From CAWBRT01 sp963814745 (GTDB taxonomy: Bacteria; Acidobacteriota; Terriglobia; Terriglobales; Acidobacteriaceae): a stretch of 64,000 bases of DNA. Location of the stretch: the NCBI GenBank assembly GCA_963814745.1, contig CAWFEA010000025.1:62001-126000 (forward strand). Direction: 5' to 3'. Both the position numbers and the translations under genes were made by a program. The notes beneath the pieces were generated by a model. The model ran no database searches. It was given only the letters and a program-made list of their open reading frames with translations, and was not told the DNA's origin. Positions 28,240 to 36,589 of this stretch are shown here, in pieces; within the stretch, counting starts at the first letter, position 1, and the number at the start of each line of letters is the position of its first letter.

Positions 28240-29513
28240 CGCAACACCCCCATTACGACGGTCGCCAGCTCCTGCCGAATCCCCACCAGTGCGGTCAGGA
28301 TCAGCACGGCCAGCGATAGCGGCAGTAAAACCTTCCAGCCGATTTTCATCAACTGGTCAAAGCGGTAGCGCGGAAAGGTGCCGCGATACCAGATGTACAG
28401 ATACATAAAGACCGCGACCTTCACGGCGAACCAGTACATATCCTGTACGCGCTCCCGAACCCCGGGAACCAGCAGCACCAGTCCGACCGCGCCGAGCAGC
28501 AGTCCGAAACCTGCCAAGCCGATGGTCTGGATCTTGAAGGCCGGGTGCTTCGGCATCCGCGCCGCCCCCAGGATGCATACGCCGGCGAGTACCAAGACCG
28601 TCAGCGCCGGCAAAAACGAAAACGCCAGGTCCCAGGTCGCGCCGGTGAGCGTACCGGAGAACGGGCGCAGCCATCCGCCAAGCCACATCGTCACCGCAAT
28701 CGAGCTGACGGCGAGCATCCCCGCATATTCGGCCAGGAAGAACAACGACCAGCGGAACCCGCTGTATTCGGTGTGGAAGCCGGCGACCAGCTCCGATTCC
28801 GCTTCCGGCAGATCGAAGGGCGCGCGATTCGTTTCCGCCACCATCGCGATGGCGAAAATCATGAACGCCAGGAAACCGAGCGGGAAAAACGAGAAGATAA
28901 ACCATCGGCCCTGCGCGGCTTGCGATTCGACGATGCCGATCATGCTTAAGGTGCCGGTGCCGGTCTTCAGGCTGCTCATCAGGACGGCGCAAACAATCGC
29001 CATCGCCATCGGCACTTCGTAGGAAACCATCTGCGCGCTGGAGCGCAAGGCGCCCATCAGCGGGTAGTGCGAGTTCGACGCCCAGCCGCCCATGATGATG
29101 CTCAACACGCTCAGCGACGAAATTCCAAGCATGAAGAGAATGCCGATGTTGATGTCAGTGACGCTGTGCGTGCGGCCAAAAGGAACCACCAGAAAAGTAG
29201 TGAAGGCGGTCATGACGACCGCGACCGGAGCCAGCCAGAACACCAGCTTATCGGCGCCGTCCGGAATGATGTCTTCCTTGACCAGCAGCTTGATGGCGTC
29301 CGCAAACGGCTGCAACAGCCCGTGCGGTCCCACCCGCATGGGCCCGTAACGGATCTGGATGTGCGCCAGGATTTTGCGCTCCAGCCAGTTCATGGAAAGC
29401 ACGGCCAGCGAAATCGCGGTCACCACCAGAACCACGTAAATCGTGCACCACAGCATATCGCCGGCTTCGCCGGGGGTGAGGTTCGAGCTCAGATAATTGG
29501 TGAGAGTGTGCAT
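28236..29513 (-). CDS. nuoH: NADH-quinone oxidoreductase subunit H (cluster 2)
   Basis: A 425-residue membrane subunit. It has the NuoH signatures RKILAHIQIRYGPMRVGPHG and AETNRAPFDLPEAESELVAG and the end YIWYRGTFPRYRFDQLMKIG. It is about 70 residues longer than the cluster 1 copy because of an extra membrane segment region (about residues 300-370) before the last helices. Its start codon directly follows the nuoD stop with no spacer. Confidence 0.94.
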   Translation of the reverse strand: MHTLTNYLSSNLTPGEAGDMLWCTIYVVLVVTAISLAVLSMNWLERKILAHIQIRYGPMRVGPHGLLQPFADAIKLLVKEDIIPDGADKLVFWLAPVAVVMTAFTTFLVVPFGRTHSVTDINIGILFMLGISSLSVLSIIMGGWASNSHYPLMGALRSSAQMVSYEVPMAMAIVCAVLMSSLKTGTGTLSMIGIVESQAAQGRWFIFSFFPLGFLAFMIFAIAMVAETNRAPFDLPEAESELVAGFHTEYSGFRWSLFFLAEYAGMLAVSSIAVTMWLGGWLRPFSGTLTGATWDLAFSFLPALTVLVLAGVCILGAARMPKHPAFKIQTIGLAGFGLLLGAVGLVLLVPGVRERVQDMYWFAVKVAVFMYLYIWYRGTFPRYRFDQLMKIGWKVLLPLSLAVLILTALVGIRQELATVVMGVLR

Positions 29514-30662
29514 TTAGCGGTCCACCTCTCCCAGGACGATATCCAGGGTTCCGATGACGGCAACTACGTCGGCGACGAGCCACCCGCGGACCATCTTGTC
29601 CAAGGCTTGCAGGTTTACGAAAGAAGGAGGACGGACGCGCACGCGGTAAGGCTGGGTCGAGCCGTCGCTCACGATGAAGTATCCGAGTTCGCCCTTGGGC
29701 GCCTCGATGGAGTGGTAAACTTCGCCGGCCGGCGGCCTGAGCACCTTGGGCACCTTGGCGATAATCGGGCCTTCCGGAATGCCGGACGCCGCCTGCCGCA
29801 GGATGCGCACCGACTGCCGCATCTCTTCAATGCGAACCAAGTATCGATCGTAGGTATCGCCGTTCTTGCCGGTCGGGATATCGAATTCGAACTTATCGTA
29901 AGCCGCGTAGGGCTGCGCCTTGCGCAAGTCCCACTTCACGCCGCTGCCGCGCAGCACCGGGCCGGTCGCTCCCAGCGCGATGCACTCGGCGCCGGTGAGC
30001 ACGCCGACTCCCTTCGTGCGCTCCACCCAGATGCGGTTGGTGGTGAGCAGCTCTTCGTATTCGTCGATCTTCGGCAATACGAAGTCGCAATAGTCTAAAA
30101 CTTCCTTGGCGAAGCCCTCGTAGATTTCGTACTGGCAGCCGCCGATGCGGAAGGCATGGGTGGTGAGCCGCGCGCCACAATATTTCTCGAAGATCTTCAG
30201 GATCTCTTCGCGATCGCGGAAGCAATAGAACAGCGGGGTCAGCGCGCCGATGTCGAGCGCGTGCGTGCCCAGCCACACCTGATGACTCGCCAACCGATTG
30301 AGTTCGGTGAGGATGACGCGGATATACCTGGCACGCTCCGGCGCTTCCACCCCCAGCAGTTTTTCGACCGCCTCGCAATAACCCAACCCGTTGGAGACCG
30401 CGGCGACGTAGTCCATGCGGTCAACGTACGGATTGAACTGGACGTAGGTACGGTTCTCGGCAATCTTTTCTACGCCGCGATGCAAGTACCCTATGACACA
30501 GTCGGTGCCAAGAACCTTTTCACCGTCAAGCTTCAGGATGACTCGCAACACCCCGTGAGTTGACGGGTGTTGCGGTCCCATGTTGAGAATCAGTTCGCTG
30601 GAATCCAGGAAAGTTTTCCCGGTTTCCGGTTCCGCGCTCTCGTAAAATTTCGACTCGCTCAT
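29514..30662 (-). CDS. nuoD: NADH-quinone oxidoreductase subunit D (cluster 2)
   Basis: A 382-residue 49-kDa subunit with MGPQHPSTHGVLRVILKLDG and IGYLHRGVEKIAENRTYVQ at the N-terminus and DVVAVIGTLDIVLGEVDR at the C-terminus. It forms the quinone pocket with NuoB. Sequence differs strongly from the cluster 1 NuoD, arguing for two separate lineages of complex I. It overlaps the end of nuoC by 4 bases. Confidence 0.95.
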   Translation of the reverse strand: MSESKFYESAEPETGKTFLDSSELILNMGPQHPSTHGVLRVILKLDGEKVLGTDCVIGYLHRGVEKIAENRTYVQFNPYVDRMDYVAAVSNGLGYCEAVEKLLGVEAPERARYIRVILTELNRLASHQVWLGTHALDIGALTPLFYCFRDREEILKIFEKYCGARLTTHAFRIGGCQYEIYEGFAKEVLDYCDFVLPKIDEYEELLTTNRIWVERTKGVGVLTGAECIALGATGPVLRGSGVKWDLRKAQPYAAYDKFEFDIPTGKNGDTYDRYLVRIEEMRQSVRILRQAASGIPEGPIIAKVPKVLRPPAGEVYHSIEAPKGELGYFIVSDGSTQPYRVRVRPPSFVNLQALDKMVRGWLVADVVAVIGTLDIVLGEVDR

Positions 30663-31504
30663 TGCCCGCTCTCAATGCCAAGGTTGATCTTGACCCACTG
30701 TTCATCCTGTTGCATAAGGCCGTAATCCTTGCGCAACGGGTGTCCCTTCCATTCGTCCGGCATGAGAATGCGGCGCAGGTCCGGGTGGCCTGTAAAGTGA
30801 ATCCCGAACATATCGAAAACTTCGCGCTCCAGCCAGTTGGCCGTCGGCCAAAGCGGAACCGCGCTCGGAGCCGGCTCACCTTCCTTGATCTGGGTCTTGA
30901 CCCGAATGCGCTGGTTGCGCGCGAACGAATACAGGATCCAGACGACGTCAAACTGCTCGTCGCGCTTGGGATAGTGCACGGCCGTAACGTCAACGCAATA
31001 ATCGAACTTTTCCTGGTCGCGCAGATCGCGCAGCACATCGCTCGCGATCGACTTGTCCACCACCAGGTAATTCTGCTTCATGTAAGTGGATGCTTCTCGC
31101 ACGCCGGAGCCATAAGCCTTGCGCAACTTTTCAACCAGCGGCGACTCCCAGGGATCGGGTTTAGGCGCCGGAGGCCTAGGCGGAGCGGCCGGGGGTTTCG
31201 CCGCACCGGAGGGCGCTGCCGTGGCAGGCTTCGGAGCACCTGCGACAGGCGGCACTGGCTTGGCGGCGGCCGGAGCCCCGGCTTTTGCCGTCGGCACTGC
31301 TACGGCCGGTTTCGCGGCTGGGGTAACGGGTTTTTCCACGGCTGGCTGCTTGGCTGCTTCGGGAGTTGCGAGTTTCGCTTCGGTCGGGGTTCCCGGCAAC
31401 TCCGTCGCCGGGCTGGTGGCTGCCGTTGGCGGAATCGCCTTCTTTTCTTCCGCAGGCTTTTCCGCCGGGCTTGATGCCCCTATCGGCTGCATTTCATCGG
31501 GCAT
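30659..31504 (-). CDS. nuoC: NADH-quinone oxidoreductase subunit C with Pro/Ala-rich N-terminal extension (cluster 2)
   Basis: The C-terminal 165 residues are a standard NuoC, including YPKRDEQFDVVWILYSFARN, LWPTANWLEREVFDMFGIHF and RRILMPDEWKGHPLRKDYG. The first about 110 residues are an unstructured Ala/Pro/Lys/Glu-rich extension that ordinary NuoC proteins lack. The ATG at 31504 is the only start upstream that fits, but an internal start near the folded domain cannot be excluded. A CRP-like palindrome lies 96 bases upstream. Confidence 0.92.
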   Translation of the reverse strand: MPDEMQPIGASSPAEKPAEEKKAIPPTAATSPATELPGTPTEAKLATPEAAKQPAVEKPVTPAAKPAVAVPTAKAGAPAAAKPVPPVAGAPKPATAAPSGAAKPPAAPPRPPAPKPDPWESPLVEKLRKAYGSGVREASTYMKQNYLVVDKSIASDVLRDLRDQEKFDYCVDVTAVHYPKRDEQFDVVWILYSFARNQRIRVKTQIKEGEPAPSAVPLWPTANWLEREVFDMFGIHFTGHPDLRRILMPDEWKGHPLRKDYGLMQQDEQWVKINLGIESGQ

Positions 31505-31549
31505 TGGTGACGTCCCTTACGGGTCCAGATTGGTCCGTATCTAAGTTCC

Positions 31550-31615
31550 GTTATAGCAACCCAAGTGCGAGGGTTGAACGGATTCAAATCACAGTCAGGT
31601 GTGACGTTTGTCACA
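31550..31615 (-). promoter_or_regulatory. CRP-type operator and extended -10 promoter upstream of nuoC (cluster 2)
   Basis: TGTGAC-GTTT-GTCACA (31600-31615) is a perfect inverted repeat that fits the CRP/FNR-family consensus TGTGA-N6-TCACA exactly. Reading the minus strand towards nuoC, an extended -10 TGCTATAAC follows (the TATAAC part is 31550-31555). The predicted start of transcription is near 31543, so the palindrome is centred about 64 bases upstream of it. That is close to class I activator spacing. The rest of the gene-free stretch 31505-31760 shows only short direct repeats. Confidence 0.6.
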
Positions 31616-31760
31616 ATTCTTCGTTCTCTCCAAACCCTTTCACGGCCCACGTTTCAGGCGGACAGCTCCATCCGGCAGCAACCATCGCCCTGCTGAATTC
31701 CCTGCCCGGAGCACTGCCCGGGAGGTTGCCCGCACGAGGCTATCAGCCCAATACCGGGGT

Positions 31761-32117
31761 CTAAATCCACTCGAGGGCGCCCTTTTTCCAGATCCAGATG
31801 AAACCTACGATCAGGATACCGAGAAAGACCAGCATTTCCACGAAACCGAAGATCCCAAGCAGTTTGTACTGCACGGCCCACGGGAACAGGAAGACGGTCT
31901 CAACATCGAATACGACGAACAGAATCGCCACCATGTAGAAGCGGATCGTATACCGCTGGCGAGCGTTATCGACTGGATCGATACCGCATTCGTAGGGCAT
32001 CAACTTTACCTTGTTCGGATTCTTCGGTCGAACCAGAGAAGCGATTGCGAGCGTTCCCGCGCCAATCAGAAACGATATGACCAGGAAGATGAAAATCGGC
32101 ACGTAATTCTGTGGCAT
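31761..32117 (-). CDS. nuoA: NADH-quinone oxidoreductase subunit A (cluster 2)
   Basis: A 118-residue, three-helix subunit with the loop MPYECGIDPVDNARQRYTIRFY and FVVFDVETVFLFPWAVQYK. It heads the second cluster, but 256 bases separate it from nuoC. That space is too short for nuoB, and no nuoB fragment is visible on either strand. A separate promoter with a CRP-like site lies in this gap. Confidence 0.95.
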   Translation of the reverse strand: MPQNYVPIFIFLVISFLIGAGTLAIASLVRPKNPNKVKLMPYECGIDPVDNARQRYTIRFYMVAILFVVFDVETVFLFPWAVQYKLLGIFGFVEMLVFLGILIVGFIWIWKKGALEWI

Positions 32118-32284
32118 TGTTCCTCACTGCTTCCGGAGCCCGCGGAAGACGCTTCGCTCACCACTTGGCACGCCGACACACGCGTCACCGCGCTTGTTGC
32201 TATCCCGCCGGGAGGCACAGTCGAACCTTCCAGAACGTGTTTGCAGTTGATATACCTAAGGATACACCTTCCGCGAACCCGGTC

Positions 32285-32365
32285 TATAATCGCGAATATG
32301 CCCTGCGCCGGAGCTTATTTTGACGATAACCCAAGCTATCCGCAGCGCCTGTGAGCCAGGTCACA
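32285..32365 (+). promoter_or_regulatory. TATAAT element and second CRP-type palindrome upstream of lysS
   Basis: The divergent region 32118-32426 between nuoA and lysS holds TATAAT at 32285-32290 on the plus strand, without a good -35. It also holds TGTGA-GCCAGG-TCACA at 32350-32365, an exact TGTGA-N6-TCACA match. Both CRP-type sites in the window continue as TCACAATTC. This one could act on lysS (start 32427) or, at 233 bases, on nuoA. I see nothing else in the stretch. Confidence 0.5.
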
Positions 32366-32426
32366 ATTCATTTGGTAATTTCCACCTTGACGGCGGACAC
32401 CCGGGCTTAACGAAGGAAACCAGACA

Positions 32427-33986
32427 TTGGCACTCGACGAGAAAATCTACCAACTCCGTAAGGAAAAACTGAAGCAGATTGAGGCACTTGGCGGTCAAGC
32501 CTATCCCTACACTTACAGCCCCACGCATACCGTCCCCGAAATCCTCGCGCAATACGGTGAGAGCACCGGCGAGCAGCTTTTGGCCAATCACGTGGACGTG
32601 CGCGTGGCCGGACGCATCATGGCCATTCGCACCATGGGAAAGGCGGCCTTCGTACACCTCCAGCAATGCGGCCGGCAATTGCAGATCTACGTCAGGAAGG
32701 ACGCGGTCGGAGAGAAGGGATTTGAACTCTTCAAGTTGCTCGATATTGGCGACCACATCGGCGCGCGCGGCTACCTGTTCCGCACCAAAACCAATGAACT
32801 GACGGTTCACGTCAACGAGATCACGTTTCTGGCGAAGGACCTTTTGCCCCTGCCCGAAAAATGGCACGGCTTGCAGGACGTAGAGTTGCGCTATCGCCAG
32901 CGGTACGTCAACCTGACCATGAATTCCGAGGTGCGAGAGGTGTTTGTCAAGCGCGCCCGGATTATCCAATCGATGCGCCAGTTCTTCGATGCTCGCGGCT
33001 TTGTCGAAGTGGAGACGCCGATGATGCACTCGATTGCCGGCGGTGCGGCGGCACGTCCGTTTGTGACCCATCACAATACGCTCGACATGGACCTCTACCT
33101 GCGTATCGCGCCGGAACTGTATCTGAAACGACTGATCGTCGGCGGTCTCGAACGCGTCTATGAGATCAATCGCAACTTCCGCAACGAGGGCATCTCGACG
33201 CATCACAACCCCGAATTCACCATGCTCGAGTTCTACCAGGCCTATGCGGACTATCGTGACTTGATGACGCTGAGCGAGGAGCTGCTCTCGAAGATCGCGC
33301 TCGATGTTAACGGCTCGACCGTGTGCGAATACGATGGCCGCCAGATCGACTGGAGCCGTTTCCAGCGGCTCAGCATGCGCGAAGCTATCGTCAAGTTCTG
33401 GCCCGAGGCGGCCGGGATCAAACCGGAGATGCCGGACTTCAGCGACGCCGCCAAGGTCGCCGAGATGGCGCGGCGCATTCAGCAGGCTCGAATTGATTTG
33501 CCGGTGCAACGAAACGATCCTGCCGGCAAGACGATCGCCGACATTTTCGAGGCCGTTGCCGAAGAGCAATTATTCGAACCGACGATCCTCTACGACTTCC
33601 CGCTCGCCATCTCTCCACTTTCCAAAGTCAAGCGTGACGAGCCGGATTGGGTGGAGCGATTCGAAATTTATGTCGCCGGCATGGAAATCGGAAACGCCTT
33701 CAGCGAGCTGAACGATCCCGAGGAGCAGCGCCGGCGCTTCGAGCAGCAACTCGGGCAGCGGGAACTCGGCGACGAGGAGGCGCACCGCATGGATGAAGAT
33801 TACATCCGCGCGCTTTCCTACGGCATGCCGCCGACGGGCGGCGAAGGCCTCGGCATCGATCGGATTACCATGCTGCTTACCGGCTCAAAGTCGATCCGGG
33901 ATGTGATCCTCTTCCCGCTGCTGCGTCCGGAAAAGACGGAGGAGCCGGACGGCGTCGCCGCCGAGAATCGCACGACAGAGGCGTAG
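32427..33986 (+). CDS. lysS: lysyl-tRNA synthetase, class II
   Basis: A 519-residue enzyme that charges tRNA-Lys. An N-terminal OB-fold anticodon-binding domain (about residues 55-160) precedes the class II catalytic core. Motif 2 is INRNFRNEGISTHHNPEFT and motif 3 is GEGLGIDRITMLLTG near the end. The start is TTG at 32427, preceded by GAAGGA at a suitable distance; no ATG or GTG upstream fits. The length is typical. Confidence 0.95.
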   Translation: MALDEKIYQLRKEKLKQIEALGGQAYPYTYSPTHTVPEILAQYGESTGEQLLANHVDVRVAGRIMAIRTMGKAAFVHLQQCGRQLQIYVRKDAVGEKGFELFKLLDIGDHIGARGYLFRTKTNELTVHVNEITFLAKDLLPLPEKWHGLQDVELRYRQRYVNLTMNSEVREVFVKRARIIQSMRQFFDARGFVEVETPMMHSIAGGAAARPFVTHHNTLDMDLYLRIAPELYLKRLIVGGLERVYEINRNFRNEGISTHHNPEFTMLEFYQAYADYRDLMTLSEELLSKIALDVNGSTVCEYDGRQIDWSRFQRLSMREAIVKFWPEAAGIKPEMPDFSDAAKVAEMARRIQQARIDLPVQRNDPAGKTIADIFEAVAEEQLFEPTILYDFPLAISPLSKVKRDEPDWVERFEIYVAGMEIGNAFSELNDPEEQRRRFEQQLGQRELGDEEAHRMDEDYIRALSYGMPPTGGEGLGIDRITMLLTGSKSIRDVILFPLLRPEKTEEPDGVAAENRTTEA

Positions 33987-34003
33987 AAACAAACATTCTG
34001 AAA

Positions 34004-35599
34004 ATGTCAGCGCTCTTGGCAATGCTTCGAGTCAAGAGCTGGCAAGGACCCTATCCGATGCCGGTTACGAAAGAAGCCGATGTTCGCGGCTGTTCGCCTC
34101 GCTCCCTTGATTCGCGCTTCTTGAGTACGCGGATCTTCGGCTTGTCCTGGGCCGATTGGGCAGTGCTGTTGATCTTTATTGCCGCCGGCTTGGCCGCGGT
34201 TTTGCATCACGTGCCGGGCATGGATGAGGCGCAGGGCTGGCTTATTGCTCGCGACCTTAGCATCCCCGGCATGGTTCGACAAATGCATTACGCGGGCACT
34301 CCTCCGTTGTGGCACCTGCTGTTGTGGCTGTTGATTCGCCTGCATTTCCCATACGGCGCTTTCGGATTTGTCCCGCTTACCGTGGTTAGCGCCGCGGTCT
34401 ATGTTTGGCTGCGCTGGAGCCCCTTGCCTCCGTTTCTGCGCTGGTTGGTGCCATTCGCGTTCTTCCTCCAATACCAGTACGCGGTGGTCGCGCGCAGTTA
34501 CTCGCTTTCGACCTTGCTGGCGTTTGTCGCCGCCGCCTTGTGGGGGCACAAGCGCCTGCCAGTCATCCCTCTCGGAATTGTGCTTGCGCTTCTGGTGCAG
34601 ACGAATCTTTACGGCTTTGCCATGGGAGCCGGCATCGCCTTGGCGGTTGCGGCGGAGTATTGGTTTACCAATCGGTGGGATCGTAGCGGGCAGAGACCAG
34701 GACGGCTGCTCTGGGCCGCCGTTCTGGTGACCGGATCGCTGCTGCTGGCGTGGTATATCGCGCGGCCGGCGCCGGACAATTTCGATGCCATCCGCTTTTA
34801 CGCCCCGTTACACAAGCGGCTGCTGTCGATGCTGCTGTCCTTCGCGCCGGGTTCGCTTGCCCACTGGCTGGAACCATTGGCGCAGTCGCTGGACATTCCG
34901 TCAGGGCCGCTTAGCGCGGCTATGTTGTTCCTGTTTATCTGGTTCATCGCCATCAAACGTTATTTTTGCTTGCTGCCTTTGCTGGCCACGCTGGCCGCCA
35001 TGAACCTGGTGTTTTGGACGAGCTGGCATTGTGGAATGGCTTTGGTGGCCTTGTTGGTTTCGCTCTGGGCAGCTTGGCCGGAACATGCGGTGGCGAAGGC
35101 GCGGTGGCTCACGCTGTTTGTCAACGCATCCCTGGCACTGGTCCTGATCACGCAACTGCCAAAGACGGCGATGGCAATACGCCACCAACTCGGCGATCCT
35201 TCCAGCCCCGGCAAAGAGGCGGCTGCGTTTCTCAAGCCTATCGTAGGGACGCGTCCCATTTACGGTGCGAATTACTACTCAGGTGTAGTGTTGCCATATT
35301 TCCCGCAAAACATCTTCGCGAATCGTCGCACGGCGGTATGGACTACGAGCAGCGGAACGATCCGACAGGAGAGACAGATGCTCGCATCCACGTTCCCGCC
35401 CGATGCCATGCTCCTGGTTGGAACAGTGGAGGGCGTGGAGATCGATCCCGCTGATCGACAACAGAATCCGGTGGACCTTCTATTAGCGCGCGGATCCATG
35501 CACAAAACCCACATCTTCTGCGGCAAGATGATCTGGTTCTCCGGATTCATTCGGCAGGATTGCGTGGTCGTCTTCGAGCATCAGGCAGGTTCGCCATAG
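34004..35599 (+). CDS. polytopic membrane protein, GT-C glycosyltransferase-like
   Basis: A 531-residue protein with about ten transmembrane helices, starting with DWAVLLIFIAAGLAAVLHHV. The first extracytoplasmic loop carries an acidic motif (PGMDEAQGWLIARD), as in GT39/ArnT-type glycosyltransferases that use polyprenyl-phosphate sugars. A C-terminal soluble domain of about 120 residues follows the last helix. Sequence identity to a named enzyme cannot be judged here; GT-C membership is inferred from topology and the loop motif. ATG 34058 is an alternative start. It follows lysS by 17 bases. Confidence 0.6.
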   Translation: MSALLAMLRVKSWQGPYPMPVTKEADVRGCSPRSLDSRFLSTRIFGLSWADWAVLLIFIAAGLAAVLHHVPGMDEAQGWLIARDLSIPGMVRQMHYAGTPPLWHLLLWLLIRLHFPYGAFGFVPLTVVSAAVYVWLRWSPLPPFLRWLVPFAFFLQYQYAVVARSYSLSTLLAFVAAALWGHKRLPVIPLGIVLALLVQTNLYGFAMGAGIALAVAAEYWFTNRWDRSGQRPGRLLWAAVLVTGSLLLAWYIARPAPDNFDAIRFYAPLHKRLLSMLLSFAPGSLAHWLEPLAQSLDIPSGPLSAAMLFLFIWFIAIKRYFCLLPLLATLAAMNLVFWTSWHCGMALVALLVSLWAAWPEHAVAKARWLTLFVNASLALVLITQLPKTAMAIRHQLGDPSSPGKEAAAFLKPIVGTRPIYGANYYSGVVLPYFPQNIFANRRTAVWTTSSGTIRQERQMLASTFPPDAMLLVGTVEGVEIDPADRQQNPVDLLLARGSMHKTHIFCGKMIWFSGFIRQDCVVVFEHQAGSP

Positions 35600-35701
35600 T
35601 CAAGCTTTACCTGGACCGGGCACATCACCCTCGCGGGCGCGCCCTAAACAAGAACACATAACCACTATGAGCAAGCACTTCCGCGGAATTATCATTTGCT
35701 T

Positions 35702-36427
35702 ATGACAGACTCTACGCGTGTACTGCATGGACAAATAGCCGTCGTCACCGGTGGCGGACGCGGCATCGGCGCCGCCATTGCCGGCAAACTGGCGGAGCTG
35801 GGAGCCGCGACGGTCATCGCCGGCCGCACGCTACTGCCTCTCGAAGCAACTGCCGGGCAAATTCGCCGGAGTGGCGGCGATTGCCGCTCCGTGGTTTGCG
35901 ACCTGACGTCGCTCGCCGATGTCGAGCGCCTCGCCAGCAGCGTCCAGCGAGCCTTCGGACGCGCCGACATCCTGGTCAACAACGCCTCTGTCAGAGGCCC
36001 CGTCTCACTGCTTCACGAACTTGCTCCCGAGCATTGGGACGAGGTTTTCAACACCAATGTGCGCGGCGTGTTTTTCGCCATCCGCGCTTTTGCTCCTCTC
36101 ATGATTTCCGCCGGCAAAGGCCACATCATCAACATTTCTTCGCTTGCTGCCAAAAATGCCGTGCCCAACCGCGCCGTCTATGCCGCGTCAAAATCGGCGT
36201 TGAACGGCCTTACCTATTCCGTGGCCGAGGAGCTTCGCTCGCACAACATTCGCGTCTCGGTCGTCTGCCCCGGCACAACCGACACCTCGTCTGGCCGCCA
36301 TCCCGGTAAAGATCTCGCCAAGATGCTCCAGGCAGATGACATCGCCCACGTCGTCGCCATGCTGGTCACGCAAGCCCCGCAGGCCTTCGTCAGCGAGGTA
36401 CTCATCCGGCCAACCCTGAAGCCCTAG
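35702..36427 (+). CDS. short-chain dehydrogenase/reductase (SDR)
   Basis: A 241-residue classical SDR. The NAD(P)-binding motif TGGGRGIG lies at about residues 17-24, followed by NNAS, INISS and the catalytic YAASK (Tyr and Lys about 158-162). ATG 35702 was preferred to an in-frame TTG at 35696. The substrate cannot be deduced. It is similar in length and motifs to FabG-type ketoreductases. A 162-base spacer follows with a hairpin at 36502-36523. Confidence 0.85.
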   Translation: MTDSTRVLHGQIAVVTGGGRGIGAAIAGKLAELGAATVIAGRTLLPLEATAGQIRRSGGDCRSVVCDLTSLADVERLASSVQRAFGRADILVNNASVRGPVSLLHELAPEHWDEVFNTNVRGVFFAIRAFAPLMISAGKGHIINISSLAAKNAVPNRAVYAASKSALNGLTYSVAEELRSHNIRVSVVCPGTTDTSSGRHPGKDLAKMLQADDIAHVVAMLVTQAPQAFVSEVLIRPTLKP

Positions 36428-36501
36428 CTTCCCCGAACCTTGAGAATTGAGCTGCCGCCCGACAGGCCCAACCGCGGGCGTGTTGGGGCGGCGCGGGAGC
36501 C

Positions 36502-36523
36502 ATTCGAAGCCGCAACTTCGAAT
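36502..36523. terminator. hairpin between the SDR gene and the glutamate-cyclase-like gene
   Basis: ATTCGAAG (36502-36509) pairs perfectly with CTTCGAAT (36516-36523) around loop CCGCAA. It lies 75 bases after the SDR stop and 67 bases before the next start. There is no clear T-tract, so termination is only possible. Confidence 0.35.
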
Positions 36524-36589
36524 AAGAATTCGCTGATGTAGACTGATGGCGACGGCCTTGGGGCGGGTCTGTTCGCCGAAGGAGTACGC

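Noticed and set aside
32361..33569. 402-codon minus-strand frame opposite lysS
   Set aside because: lysS is certain on the plus strand, and the antisense translation has no family features.
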